64,000 nt of DNA from an uncultured Myxococcales bacterium (GTDB lineage: Bacteria; Myxococcota_A; Polyangia; Polyangiales; Polyangiaceae), in NCBI GenBank assembly GCA_937949945.1, contig CALFEQ010000171.1, positions 1 through 64,000 of the forward strand, given 5' to 3'. The notes below the pieces were generated by a model that had not been told where the DNA came from, did no database searches, and saw nothing but the letters and a program-made list of their open reading frames with translations. The translations under genes and the position numbers were made by a program. Of the stretch, positions 25,650-34,732 are shown piece by piece; positions within the stretch are counted from its first letter, which is position 1, and each line of letters starts with the position of its first letter.

Positions 25650-27149
25650 TCAGCTCCGGAACGTCTCGGGGTCGAGCCCGAAGCGCTTCATCCAGCGGTG
25701 GATCTGCATCCGCGTCTTGCCCATCGACCGCGCGATCTCGCTGACGTTGCCGCGCGTGCGCTCGAGCGCGAGCGTGAGGTCCGCCTTCAGCTTCTCGTCC
25801 TCTTCGCTCAGCGGTCGCGGCGCGCGCGCATGCGAGCCGGTGTCACGCAGGTTCTCGCGCTTGGCGCCCTCGCGCGGGGCGTCCGCGCCGCCCTCCTCGG
25901 CCGGCTTCGACCGCTTCAGCGCGTCGCCGACGGCGTCGAGGCGGAGCACGTCTTCCGCCGACGTGACGAGCGCGACGGACAGGACGTGCTCGAGCTCGCG
26001 GACGTTGAGCGGATACCCGTGCGAGGCGAGCGCGGTCGCGAGATCGGGCGCGAACCGGATCTTCTGCGCCCGCTCTCCCGCGATGCGCGGGAGCAGATCG
26101 GCGACGATGAGGCCGATGTCGCCGCGTCGCTCGCGGAGTGGCGGAAGACGGTGGACGAAGGCGGAGACGCGGGCGTAGAGGTCGGCGCGGAACGCCGGCG
26201 GCGCGGACGACGTACCCTGGGCGGCGGGGGCCTGGTCGATCGGCTTCAGCGTCGCCGCGACGACGCGCAGGTCGACCGGGATGGGCTTGGTGCCGCCGAC
26301 GGGCAAGACCTCCTTCTCCTGGAGCACGCGGAGGAGCGTCGCCTGCGCGCTCGGCGGCAGCTCGCCGATCTCGTCGAGGAAGAGCGTCCCGCCGGACGAC
26401 GTGCGCACGAGCCCCGGCTCGTCGCGCGTGGCTCCGGAGAACGCGCCCTTCACGTGGCCGAAGAGCTGGCTCTCCACGAGCGTCGGCGTGAGCGCGCCGC
26501 AGTTGATCGCGACGAACGGCCCGGAGCGGCCCGACAGCGTGTGGATCGTGCGTGCGAGCACCTCCTTGCCGGCTCCGCTCTCGCCGAGGAGCAGCACGGA
26601 GAGCTTCGACATCGCGACCCGGACCAGGCGCGGCATGCCGTGGTCGACGAGCGGCACGAGCGTCGCGGTTCCTCGCGGGCGCGACCGCAGCATCGTCGCG
26701 TCGACGACGTTCGACGCGCCCACCGGGACGACCTCGGCGGGGTCGAAGAGAAAGCACGTCGCGCCGAGCGTGACGATGGTGGGCTCTTCGAGCGCCGCTT
26801 GGGTCGTGCGCTTCCCAGCGACGAAGGTGCCGTTCGTCGAGCCGAGGTCTTCGAGGATCCAGCCGCCGTCGCCCGGGGAGGCGCCTCGCTCGCGGAAGAG
26901 GCGTGCGTGTCGGCTCGACATCCGGGGATCCGGGATCTCGAGCGTGGCGCGGCGATCGTCCTCGAGGCGGTACGAGCGCGTGAGCCCACGTCCGATACGG
27001 AGCTCGTCCACGTTCCCGAGCGGCGCGCGGAGGCCGCCTGAGAGCGGGCGCTCGCCCTCGAGCACGACGTAGATCGACGACTCGGTCGTGGTGGCGACGT
27101 CCGTTGCCGTGAGGTCTTCGCGTCGGGTCTGCGAGAGCGTCTGAGGCAT
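25650..27149 (-). CDS. FHA-domain sigma54-dependent transcriptional activator
   Basis: The product is 499 residues. It has an N-terminal FHA phosphothreonine-binding domain ('IPDPRMSSRHARLFRER', 'ILEDLGSTNGTFVAGKRT'; about 45-125). A central AAA+ domain (about 165-400) has Walker A 'GESGAGKE' and Walker B-like 'GGTLFLDEIGELP'. The sigma54-contact loop reads 'GAFSGA', i.e. Ser in place of the usual Thr of GAFTGA. A Fis-type helix-turn-helix at the C-terminus is 'NVSEIARSMGKTRMQIHRWM'. FHA-type activators are typical of myxobacteria and respond to Ser/Thr kinases. It ends the minus-strand group that begins with the barrel genes, 61 bp from the nearer one. Confidence 0.92.
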   Translation of the reverse strand: MPQTLSQTRREDLTATDVATTTESSIYVVLEGERPLSGGLRAPLGNVDELRIGRGLTRSYRLEDDRRATLEIPDPRMSSRHARLFRERGASPGDGGWILEDLGSTNGTFVAGKRTTQAALEEPTIVTLGATCFLFDPAEVVPVGASNVVDATMLRSRPRGTATLVPLVDHGMPRLVRVAMSKLSVLLLGESGAGKEVLARTIHTLSGRSGPFVAINCGALTPTLVESQLFGHVKGAFSGATRDEPGLVRTSSGGTLFLDEIGELPPSAQATLLRVLQEKEVLPVGGTKPIPVDLRVVAATLKPIDQAPAAQGTSSAPPAFRADLYARVSAFVHRLPPLRERRGDIGLIVADLLPRIAGERAQKIRFAPDLATALASHGYPLNVRELEHVLSVALVTSAEDVLRLDAVGDALKRSKPAEEGGADAPREGAKRENLRDTGSHARAPRPLSEEDEKLKADLTLALERTRGNVSEIARSMGKTRMQIHRWMKRFGLDPETFRS

Positions 27150-27210
27150 CCGCCGTGGCCCTAAACGTTAGAGGGACACGCGCCGAGCCTCAACAGCGAC
27201 GGCCCTCCCG

Positions 27211-28122
27211 TCAGTCGCTGATCTTGGGCGAGGTCGGGAAGTGGAAGCCCAGCGCGACGAACATCAGCTGGTTGAACTTGAACGTGCGGTCCTCGGAGTC
27301 GATCCGGTTGTCCGGGAACGAGGCGTCCGGGCCGCTGCCACGCGAGTCGAACCCGCCCCGGTTGTACGAGAACGGGAACGCGCGGTACTCGAAGTTGATG
27401 CTGAGGAAGTTCGCCGGATAGAGCGTGAGCCCGAGGCCGAACGACGGTGCGATCGCCACGCGGTCGACGGCCTTGAAGCTGTTCGGATCGGTACACGTGA
27501 TCTGCCCGGGGCCACCGCACTCGCCGCGCTCCTTCACGCCGACGAAGGCGACACCGCCGTGGACGTAGAGATCCGTGTCCACGAAGATCTTCTGGAAGAG
27601 CGCGAGCTTGCCGCGGAACGGGCTGAACGTGAGCTGCGGCGTCGCGATCCAGCCGAACCGACCCGTCTGATCCTCGAACTTCTGCCCGGCCGCGCGCGCC
27701 TGCTCGCTCGGGAGGTTCGTCGCCGTACGCGAGTTGCGGGGCGCCGGGGTGTCCTCGATCTTGTCGGTGAGGTCCGTGTTGAGGCTGAGCGCGTCGGGAG
27801 CGAAGCCGCCGAACACGCCGATCCCGAGCCAGTCGAAGATGTTGTACTGGAGGCGGCCCGAGATGAAGATCGTGCGCTTGTACTCGTCGAGCAGCGTGAA
27901 CCCGCCGCCTACCGCGACTTCGAAGCGCCCCTCGCGATAGAGGCGCAGCTTGCGCACTGCCGGCGCGCCGGCGAGCGGGCCGGTGATCTGAATCTCCTGC
28001 GCTGCCGCCGGCTTCGGCGTCGCAAACACGCCGGCACCGATGGCGACGGCGGCGGCCGCAACGACGCACTTGAAGCCGCGGCCCCGGCCCTTGGGCGACT
28101 CTGACCTTAGTCTGCGCTTCAT
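27211..28122 (-). CDS. Outer-membrane beta-barrel protein, GltA/GltB-like
   Basis: The product is about 303 residues. It has a basic leader and hydrophobic stretch 'CVVAAAAVAIGAGVFATPKP' with cleavage near AAAQ. The mature part is a run of amphipathic strands: 'LRLYREGRFEVAVGGGFTLL', 'FISGRLQYNIFDWLGIGVFG', 'FVDTDLYVHGGVAFVGV', ending 'QLMFVALGFHFPTSPKISD'. The paired arrangement with the next barrel gene recalls gltA-gltB of the M. xanthus gliding machinery (and nfsA-nfsB of the spore-coat paralogue). ATG 28122 is chosen because GGGGA precedes it. A GTG at 28173, overlapping the upstream stop (GTGA), is a real alternative. Confidence 0.72.
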   Translation of the reverse strand: MKRRLRSESPKGRGRGFKCVVAAAAVAIGAGVFATPKPAAAQEIQITGPLAGAPAVRKLRLYREGRFEVAVGGGFTLLDEYKRTIFISGRLQYNIFDWLGIGVFGGFAPDALSLNTDLTDKIEDTPAPRNSRTATNLPSEQARAAGQKFEDQTGRFGWIATPQLTFSPFRGKLALFQKIFVDTDLYVHGGVAFVGVKERGECGGPGQITCTDPNSFKAVDRVAIAPSFGLGLTLYPANFLSINFEYRAFPFSYNRGGFDSRGSGPDASFPDNRIDSEDRTFKFNQLMFVALGFHFPTSPKISD

Positions 28123-28169
28123 CGATCGTCCCCGTGTTCTTCCTGCCGACTGCGGTCGCGTGAGGGCGC

Positions 28170-29129
28170 TCACTTGGGCAACCTGTACTCCCAGGAGAAC
28201 GGCAAGAACACGCTGATGCCGACCTGGGCCTGGACGTTGTTGGTGAGCGGCTTCTGGTCAATCCACGTCGCTCGGTTCTGCTGCTCGGCCTGCGTGGCAG
28301 CAACCTGCGTGTTCTCGAGCTCCTCGACGTAGATGTAGTCGCGGAGCTCGCCGACGACCGCAAACCAGCGGTTCAGGAAGATGCGGAGGCCGAAGCCGAC
28401 GTTGAACGCAATCTTGTGCGTGAAGTCGAACTTGCGGTTGTCGGGATCGATGACCGGGATCGGACGCGTGAACAGGCCGCCGACGCCGCCGACGAGATAG
28501 CCGTCGTAGTGGAAGATGAACTTGCTGAAGCCGGCGAACTTTCCGTACATCGGCACGTACGTGAAGTTCACGGCGTAGCCGGCGAGGTACTCGTTCAGCG
28601 GGACCGCGAGGCGCGTCGCACGCCGGTTCTCGAAGTTGAAGTCCGAGTCGCCGTTGAACGGCTGGTAGTAGGTGCCGTTGATGCCGATGGCGAGGACGTT
28701 CGTGAGGTAGTAGTTGAGCGCGAGACCCGGACCGGGGTGGCTCACGAACTGGTCGTTGAAGCTCTGGCTCCAGTACGGGTTGATCTCGAAGCGACCGCGT
28801 CGGAGCGCGTAGATCTGCTGGACGGCGTAGACCTCCGCCTCGATCGGGCGCTCGGCGAGCGCCTTCATGTCGCCCTGCTTCGGGCAGGCCGAAGGGTCGA
28901 TCTCGCAGATCCCGCCGCCTTCTCCGCCGGTGACTTCACCGGACGTGTCAGGGGTCGGCTCCGTCAACTCCTCTTCTTCGGGCTTCGGCGCGTTCGGATC
29001 GTCGATCTCGATATCGCTACCGTCCGCGGGAGCTGTCTGGGCGGGCTTCTTCCCCGGCTGCGCGAGAGCAGCCTGCGGCAACGCCCAGAGGGCCGCTGCC
29101 ATGAGGAGCCAGCATCTAGCGTGCTTCAT
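28170..29129 (-). CDS. Outer-membrane beta-barrel protein, GltB/GltA-like
   Basis: The product is 319 residues. Signal peptide 'MKHARCWLLMAAALWALPQA' ends near ALAQ. An acidic Pro/Glu linker (about 30-85) contains a short Cys pair. The barrel follows: 'IYALRRGRFEINPYWSQSFN', 'PGPGLALNYYLTNVLAIGIN', 'YLVGGVGGLFTRPIPVI', 'FNVGFGLRIFLNRWFAVVGE', with last strand 'AQVGISVFLPFSWEYRLPK'. It shares the '(R)xGRFE(V/I)' strand with the downstream barrel, so the two are likely paralogues acting together. ATG 29129 is used (a TTG precedes it). AAGGGG lies upstream. A glt role is inferred from family resemblance and the large glt-like cluster 8 kb away. Confidence 0.75.
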   Translation of the reverse strand: MKHARCWLLMAAALWALPQAALAQPGKKPAQTAPADGSDIEIDDPNAPKPEEEELTEPTPDTSGEVTGGEGGGICEIDPSACPKQGDMKALAERPIEAEVYAVQQIYALRRGRFEINPYWSQSFNDQFVSHPGPGLALNYYLTNVLAIGINGTYYQPFNGDSDFNFENRRATRLAVPLNEYLAGYAVNFTYVPMYGKFAGFSKFIFHYDGYLVGGVGGLFTRPIPVIDPDNRKFDFTHKIAFNVGFGLRIFLNRWFAVVGELRDYIYVEELENTQVAATQAEQQNRATWIDQKPLTNNVQAQVGISVFLPFSWEYRLPK

Positions 29130-29234
29130 CAAGAGACCCCTTCCGAATCGACGTAGCGCAACAGCAACGATGACTAGGCCGCTTGCAACGCGCGGGAAGA
29201 ATTAGGGAATTTGGGTACTGCAGATTTGCGCGGC

Positions 29235-29264
29235 ACGATAACACGGTTCTTTAAGGCCGGGCAA
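29235..29264 (-). promoter_or_regulatory. Probable promoter of the barrel-gene pair
   Basis: Minus strand: TTGCCC, an 18-bp spacer, then TATCGT, about 105 nt upstream of the ATG at 29129. The surrounding 120 bp is noticeably AT-richer than its neighbours, as expected for a promoter region in this genome. Confidence 0.45.
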
Positions 29265-29379
29265 TCTCAAATGAATGCCCCCTCGGCGGGCCATCGTTTT
29301 GGTCCGACAAACGAGGTCAGGCGCAATCTTTTCTTGACTTCTTGCACTATGCACGTTCTCGCTCGTGCCCCTCGGTCGC

Positions 29380-30639
29380 TCAGGCGGCGGCCGCCTCGTC
29401 CTCGTCCTTGCCGAACAGCGCCTCGACGAAGTCGGCAGCGACGAACTCGCGGAGGTCCTCGGCGCGCTCGCCGAGGCCGATGTAGCGCACGGGGACCTTC
29501 AGCTCGTCGCAGACGCCGAGCACCACGCCGCCCTTCGCGGTGCCATCGAGCTTCGTCAGGATGATGCCCGTCAGCTCGAGGGCCTCCTTGAACATCGTCG
29601 CCTGCTGGAGCGCGTTCTGCCCGGTCGTCGCGTCGATGACGAGCAAGGTCTCGTGAGGCGCTCCGTCGAGCGCCTTCGCGATGGTGCGCTTCACCTTCTT
29701 GATCTCGTCCATCAAGTTGACCTTCGTGTGGAGGCGCCCCGCCGTGTCGACGAGCAGGACGTCGGCCTGCGCCTCGACGGCCTTCTTCGTCGCCTCGTAC
29801 GCGACCGCTCCCGGATCGGCGCCTTCCTTGCCCTTCACGACATCCGCGCCGACGCGCTTGCCCCACACCTCGAGCTGCTGCACGGCCGCGGCGCGGAAAG
29901 TGTCGCCCGCGGCGAGCATCACCTTCTTGCCGTCCGCGTTCCACTTCGTGGCGAGCTTGCCGATCGTCGTGGTCTTGCCGACGCCGTTCACGCCCACCAT
30001 GAGCACGACGAGCGGCTTGGAGGCGGGCGGCTTCGGCGCCGGAATCGAGAGGATGCGCGTGGCCTCGGCGCGGATCGCCGCCCACACGGCATCGGCATCG
30101 GAGAGCTCCTTCTTGTTCATCTGCTCGCGCAGGCGCTCGAGGATCGTCTGCGTGGTCTTCACGCCGACGTCGCTCGTGAGCATGACTTCCTCCACCTGCT
30201 CGAGAATGGCCGGATCGATCTCTTTCTTGCCGGTGAAGATCGCCTTGAGGCGCGCCATGAAGCCGCCGCGCGTCGCCGCGAGGCCTTTGCGGAGCCCGGC
30301 GACGTCCTTCTTGGACACGACGGGGGGCTGCTCCGCCGGAGGCGCGACCTCACTCGGCTCCTCCGCCGGGGCGGCCGTCTCCGCGGGGACCGGCTCGGCC
30401 GCCGGTGCCTTCTCGCTCGGCGCCTTCGCCGCCTTCTCGTCCTCCTTCTCGGGCTCCTCCTTCTTCGGCTCCGCCGGGGGCTCCTTCTTCGCCGTCGGCG
30501 TGGGCTCGGGCCTCTGGCGGGGCACCTCGGGCTCGACCTTCGTGGGGCCGGGCGGCAGCGCCGGCTTCCTCAGGAAGAGGAAGTACACGAGCACGCCGAC
30601 GACCACGATGACGCCGATGACGAGGGGCAGGTTGTCCAT
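29380..30639 (-). CDS. ftsY: Signal recognition particle receptor FtsY
   Basis: The product is 419 residues. It has an N-terminal hydrophobic anchor (about 5-24, 'LVIGVIVVVGVLVYFLFLRK') and an acidic/Pro-Ala linker ('PKKEEPEKEDEKAAKA') to about 105. The NG GTPase domain follows: P-loop 'GVNGVGKTTTIGKLATKW', 'LAAGDTFRAAAVQQLEVW', 'VLLVDTAGRLHTKVNLMDE' and 'ILTKLDGTAKGGVVLGV'. FtsY docks SRP-ribosome complexes at SecYEG. The built-in transmembrane anchor is a known variant in some lineages. E. coli FtsY uses amphipathic helices instead. ATG 30639 begins the anchor. Confidence 0.97.
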   Translation of the reverse strand: MDNLPLVIGVIVVVGVLVYFLFLRKPALPPGPTKVEPEVPRQRPEPTPTAKKEPPAEPKKEEPEKEDEKAAKAPSEKAPAAEPVPAETAAPAEEPSEVAPPAEQPPVVSKKDVAGLRKGLAATRGGFMARLKAIFTGKKEIDPAILEQVEEVMLTSDVGVKTTQTILERLREQMNKKELSDADAVWAAIRAEATRILSIPAPKPPASKPLVVLMVGVNGVGKTTTIGKLATKWNADGKKVMLAAGDTFRAAAVQQLEVWGKRVGADVVKGKEGADPGAVAYEATKKAVEAQADVLLVDTAGRLHTKVNLMDEIKKVKRTIAKALDGAPHETLLVIDATTGQNALQQATMFKEALELTGIILTKLDGTAKGGVVLGVCDELKVPVRYIGLGERAEDLREFVAADFVEALFGKDEDEAAAA

Positions 30640-30743
30640 CGAGGGGCGCTCCTTCGGGGAAGAGGGGACCTGGTCGGTCCGTTGCCGGCACTTTAGAGCG
30701 AAATACGGGTGACTCCCAGATTCTTCTGGGCGAGCTCCGCCTC

Positions 30744-32705
30744 CTACTTCTCCGAGCGCCGCCGCTCACCCGCCGGCGCTGCGGCCCGAGCGTCCCCGTC
30801 GCGGTGCTCGTTCCGGCTTTCGTGCTCGCCCGCTCGGCGGTGGTCCTCCGGGGCCAGGCTCTCGACCTCTTGCTCAGCTCGCGCGTCGACGTCGCCCGGC
30901 CCGAAGGCCACGCGCTCGAGCGCCTCCGCCCAGCGCGCGACCGACGCGTCGTCGCTCGCGACGCGTCGAACGTGGCCCGGTGTCGGCTCCGGCCGTGTGT
31001 CGAAGGGCGGACCGCGCCGGCGGGCCCAGCTCACGAGCCTCGCGAGGAGCGCGCGCCTGCGCGCCGCGAGCGCGATGCCGATCTCCGACGGCGCCGGCAG
31101 ATCGGTCGTGAGCCGTGCGTGCAGGCGCGCCTCCGCGGAGAGCCGCTCGTCGCCGGAGGTGGGGCCGATTCCGGGCAGCACGAAGCGACCCTCGGCGTCC
31201 GTCTCCGCGCTCGCGACGATCGATTGACCCTCGAACGTGCCTCGCTCGATCCACACGCGAGCGCCCGCGATGGGCGTGCCCTCGTGGGCGTCCACGACGC
31301 GTCCGGTCCATCCCTCGTCGCCGCGCTCGGCGCGCCTCACGACCTCCATCCGCGGCTTCGCCTCCCGCTGTCGCTCGGCCTCCGCCTTCTTCGGCGGCAA
31401 CGGCTCGGGCTTCGCCTTCTGCGCCGACACGCGGCCGATCAAGAAGAAGGCGAGGACCGCCAGACCGGCGAGGAGGATCGGCGTCTTCGAGAGCAAGCCC
31501 GGCCCGCGTATCGGGATGCGGACCGCGCGCTCGCCGAGCGGCTCGAACCACGGAGAGGCAGGGACGTAGCGGAGGCGGACGAGCGCCTCCTCCCCGTGCG
31601 CCGCGAACGTGAGCGTGAGCCGTGCGATCCCGTTCTCGACCGGAGCGGCGCCGACGACGACGTCGCCGATGCGGGCCTCGACCGAGCCCTCGGACACGGG
31701 CCCGAGGCTCGAGTGGACCTCCGCGAGCAGAGGGATGCCGTCTTCGGGGACGCCGCCCGCGAGCTCTCCGCGCTCCTCTTCGGGGACCCCCACCGCGACC
31801 TTCAGACGGCGTTCGACGTCCTCGGTGTGCGACGCGCGGGCCGTCTCGTCGTTGCCTGCGAAGGAGACGCGGAGCTCGCCGGGACCCGGCGGTCCGAGCC
31901 GCACGCCGGGGAGGGCGAAGCGTGCGCGTCCGGATCGGTCCGTCACTTCTCGCGCGATCTCCTCCTTCTCGTTCGCGAGCACGAGCTCGAGCCCGGGCGC
32001 GACGGAAGCCCTTCCGCTCCCCTCGTCGTCGAGGGTGGCGACGGCTTCGATGGTCGTCTGGGGTGCGTCGAGCTGGAGGATCCGTGGCGTCGGGTCGAAG
32101 CGCAGGGTGAGGCTCCGCTTCGTGAGGTCGACGACGATCTCGCGCTCGACGCCGTCGACGAGGACGGATCCGTCCTTCGGGGTGAAGACGAGGTGCGCCT
32201 TGTAGCGGTCGGGGACGATCGGCGCGCGGAAGCAGAATCGCCCGTCCTCGTCGGTCACCATCACGATCTCCGGAGCGTCGGCGGTGCCGGAGACGCGCAC
32301 GCCCCACGCGCGCGATCCCCTCGGCGACGACGCGGCAGGATCGGCGGGGCTGTCGCACCCACGGGCTGCTCGCATCCCCTCGGCGACGATCGGGTCGTTC
32401 GCGTCGGCTTCTCGCGTGACCCGGACGACGACCGACTGGAGCGCGAGCGGCTGTCCGGCGTCGTCGGTGAGCGAGCCGGAGAGGACGAGCTCGATCGTGC
32501 CGGGCCGCGTGGGCGCTTGCTCGCGCGACGCGTGTGCCGTGAGCTTCGCTGTGCCGCGTACTCGCACCTTGAGCGGTGCCGCCTCCGCGAAACCCACGAG
32601 CGACGGGGCGCCCGCCACGAGCGTCGCCGTGAACGCCGTGAAGAAGAGGAGGAGGCCGAAGAGCCGTCGCGATCGCCGAGCGGATCTCACGTGCGAACGC
32701 CCCAT
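30744..32705 (-). CDS. Large exported, membrane-anchored protein with carboxypeptidase-regulatory/Ig-like domains
   Basis: The product is 653 residues. It has a basic leader and signal helix (about 14-35, 'LFGLLLFFTAFTATLVAGAP'). Several beta-sandwich-like segments follow, with carboxypeptidase-regulatory character: 'SGSLTDDAGQPLALQSVVVR', 'VTDEDGRFCFRAPIVPDRYK' and 'VTDRSGRARFALPGVRLG'. A second membrane helix lies near 410-430 ('ILLAGLAVLAFFLIGRV'). A further CarboxypepD_reg-like repeat is 'GRVVDAHEGTPIAGARVWIE', and the tail is charged. The topology puts the first three domains in the periplasm. The last domain falls on the other side unless the first helix is cleaved. Function unknown. 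Its neighbours do not define a pathway. Confidence 0.7.
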   Translation of the reverse strand: MGRSHVRSARRSRRLFGLLLFFTAFTATLVAGAPSLVGFAEAAPLKVRVRGTAKLTAHASREQAPTRPGTIELVLSGSLTDDAGQPLALQSVVVRVTREADANDPIVAEGMRAARGCDSPADPAASSPRGSRAWGVRVSGTADAPEIVMVTDEDGRFCFRAPIVPDRYKAHLVFTPKDGSVLVDGVEREIVVDLTKRSLTLRFDPTPRILQLDAPQTTIEAVATLDDEGSGRASVAPGLELVLANEKEEIAREVTDRSGRARFALPGVRLGPPGPGELRVSFAGNDETARASHTEDVERRLKVAVGVPEEERGELAGGVPEDGIPLLAEVHSSLGPVSEGSVEARIGDVVVGAAPVENGIARLTLTFAAHGEEALVRLRYVPASPWFEPLGERAVRIPIRGPGLLSKTPILLAGLAVLAFFLIGRVSAQKAKPEPLPPKKAEAERQREAKPRMEVVRRAERGDEGWTGRVVDAHEGTPIAGARVWIERGTFEGQSIVASAETDAEGRFVLPGIGPTSGDERLSAEARLHARLTTDLPAPSEIGIALAARRRALLARLVSWARRRGPPFDTRPEPTPGHVRRVASDDASVARWAEALERVAFGPGDVDARAEQEVESLAPEDHRRAGEHESRNEHRDGDARAAAPAGERRRSEK

Positions 32706-33102
32706 CGAGCGGAGTAATATCGACCAAGCGAGTCGAGCGATCGAGACGAACGAGCGGAGGCGCAGACTCCGACCGTTCGGGGAAGATCGACGGCAGCTTC
32801 GAGAACGGCGTGTCGTCCGTTCGAGCTTGCGTCTTCAGCGACCCCCGCTTCGTCTCTCCTTGGCGTGCTCGTGATGATCGCCGTTCTTCGCGACCGGCCC
32901 CGACCGGGGGCGGGTCGGGGAGCTACTTCCATGCCGCTGCATCCCGGACGAGTGAGGTGTGACAGAGGGCGCGGGCCGGACGTGGTGGCTGGGGAAAAGC
33001 CCCGAGTCGAAGTTGAAGCTTTGGTCTTCATGTGCCGTCGATCCTCGAGGCGTCGAATGTCGGGTGCGAGCCTAGCGAAAAGCAGTTCCGGAGGCGTGGG
33101 CA
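32706..33102. other. 397-bp intergenic region between divergent genes
   Basis: No gene is supported here; frames that cross it have poor codon character. It holds small G/C hairpins (for example around 32897-32925, and GGGG-AAAA-G-CCCC near 32993). No -35/-10 pair can be called with confidence. It must carry the promoters of both flanking genes. Confidence 0.6.
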
Positions 33103-33957
33103 ATGCGTGATAACCTCTTCGGAGTGTCCATGCGGAGGGGAAGCGTCCTCGCAGCTTCGCTGCTCACCGCGACGATGTTGATGCTCGCCCCTCGGATCGC
33201 GAACGCCGACTCGGCGCGTCTCCGGTTCTTGTCCGAGAAGATGAAGGACGCCGACGCGCGCGTTCGTACGAGCGCCGCGCTCGCGCTCGGTGCGTCGAAC
33301 GACGACGGCGCCGTGGCGCCGCTCTGCGGCGGTCTGTCCGACAAGGAGGACGTCGTCCGCCAGGCCTCTGCCGTCGCGCTCAAGCGGCTCAATCGCTCGA
33401 GCGCGCTCCCGTGCCTGCGCGAGCGTGAGCAGCGCGAGCGGAGCGATGCGGTGAGGGTCGCCATCACGCGCGCGATCGAGGCGATCGGCTCGGGCGGAGA
33501 CGCCGCCGGCGGCGAGCCCATCAAGCACAACCCCAACGCGAAGTACTACATCGCGCTCTCCACGGTCGCGAACTCGACGGGGCGCGCCCAGACGGAGATC
33601 GAGAGGATCGTCCTCCGCTCGATCCGTCAGAAGCTCGATGCGGCGGGGGTCGTGCAGCTCGCGCCTCCGAACGAGACGCCGGAGAAGGCGCGCGAGGTGA
33701 TGAAGGCGCGCAAGCTGAAGGGCTTCTACCTCGCGATCGCCGTCGATCGCTTCGAGTACACCGACGGTAACCTCCGCGTGAAGGTGAAGATCGGTGTCTT
33801 CAACTATCCGAACAAGTCGCTTCTCGGGAACGTCGACAAGACGCTCACCGCGCAGGGCGTGGCCAAACCGGACAAGGCTTCCGAGGACCGGTTGCTCGAG
33901 CTCGCCGCGGGGCTGGCGAGTGAGCAGTTCGCCCAGAATGCGAGCGCGTTTTTGTAG
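33103..33957 (+). CDS. Exported HEAT-repeat protein
   Basis: The product is 284 residues. After 'MRRGSVLAASLLTATMLMLA' (signal, cleavage near ANA-DS), a pair of HEAT-like repeats reads 'DADARVRTSAALALGASNDD' and 'DVVRQASAVALKRLNRSSAL'. A C-terminal domain of about 120 residues follows, containing 'PNAKYYIALSTVANSTGRAQ' and 'LKGFYLAIAVDRFEYTDGNL'. Two starts are possible: ATG 33103 (GGAGG 9 nt upstream) and ATG 33130 (GGAG 7 nt upstream). The second gives the cleaner signal peptide. The gene is followed at 18 bp by the HAMP protein gene, so the two are probably co-transcribed. Confidence 0.8.
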   Translation: MRDNLFGVSMRRGSVLAASLLTATMLMLAPRIANADSARLRFLSEKMKDADARVRTSAALALGASNDDGAVAPLCGGLSDKEDVVRQASAVALKRLNRSSALPCLREREQRERSDAVRVAITRAIEAIGSGGDAAGGEPIKHNPNAKYYIALSTVANSTGRAQTEIERIVLRSIRQKLDAAGVVQLAPPNETPEKAREVMKARKLKGFYLAIAVDRFEYTDGNLRVKVKIGVFNYPNKSLLGNVDKTLTAQGVAKPDKASEDRLLELAAGLASEQFAQNASAFL

Positions 33958-33975
33958 ACGCCCTATGAGGACCCC

Positions 33976-34725
33976 ATGACGACCTCCGCTCAACCCGCGT
34001 CCACAGCCGCACCGAGGCCATACAAGCGCAGCATCAAGAACTACCTGCTGGATGCCAAGTTCCAGCTCAAGTGGACCGGCCGCATCATCTTCGTCGCGCT
34101 CGCCATCAGCGCGATCATGGGCGCCTTCCTCTATCGCACGAGCCGCCAGGTCACGGAGCAGAGCCAGAAGGTCATCGCCCAAGGCGAAGAGCTCATCAAG
34201 GAGAGCCAGAAGAACAGCGACCTCGTGCGGATGCAGATCCGCGACCAATACGCGGACGCCCCCGAGCTCGCGGCGACCTTCAACAAGAGCGCGGACGATC
34301 TCGATCGCCAGCTGCAAGAGAAGCATCGCGATCTGCAGAACCAGGCGAAGGAGACGGCCGATCAGCAGCGGACGATGATGCTCTCTCTGATCGCGGGCCT
34401 CACGCTGCTCGTCGTGCTCATCGGCCTGCTCGGCATCTACTTCACGCACAAGGTCGTCGGCCCCATCTACAAGATGAAGATGCTCCTCCGTCAGGTCGGC
34501 GACGGAAAGCTCAACTTCCAGGGCAAGCTCCGAAAGGGCGACGAGCTGCAGGACTTCTTCGAGGTCTTCGCGGCGATGGTCGAGAAGCTGAAGGAGCGCC
34601 AGGCGAAGGAGGTCGAGCAGCTCGACGCCGCGCTCGAAGAAGTGAAGGCGGCGGGAGCGAGCGAGGCGGCGATCGCGAAGATTGCTGCCGTGCGGGACGA
34701 GATGAAAGCCGCTCTCGGAAAGTGA
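33976..34725 (+). CDS. HAMP-domain membrane protein without output domain
   Basis: The product is 249 residues. TM1 is at about 36-53 ('IIFVALAISAIMGAFLY'). A coiled-coil periplasmic stretch (about 55-133, rich in Gln/Glu/Lys) separates it from TM2 at about 134-155 ('LSLIAGLTLLVVLIGLLGIY'). A HAMP-like segment ('THKVVGPIYKMKMLLRQVGD') and a second coiled coil follow to the end. The layout is that of a chemoreceptor or histidine kinase trimmed just after HAMP, so it may act by binding a partner. It is 18 bp downstream of the HEAT gene. Its 3' end abuts heptad element D, 7 nt away. Confidence 0.8.
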   Translation: MTTSAQPASTAAPRPYKRSIKNYLLDAKFQLKWTGRIIFVALAISAIMGAFLYRTSRQVTEQSQKVIAQGEELIKESQKNSDLVRMQIRDQYADAPELAATFNKSADDLDRQLQEKHRDLQNQAKETADQQRTMMLSLIAGLTLLVVLIGLLGIYFTHKVVGPIYKMKMLLRQVGDGKLNFQGKLRKGDELQDFFEVFAAMVEKLKERQAKEVEQLDAALEEVKAAGASEAAIAKIAAVRDEMKAALGK

Positions 34726-34732
34726 CGAAGAA

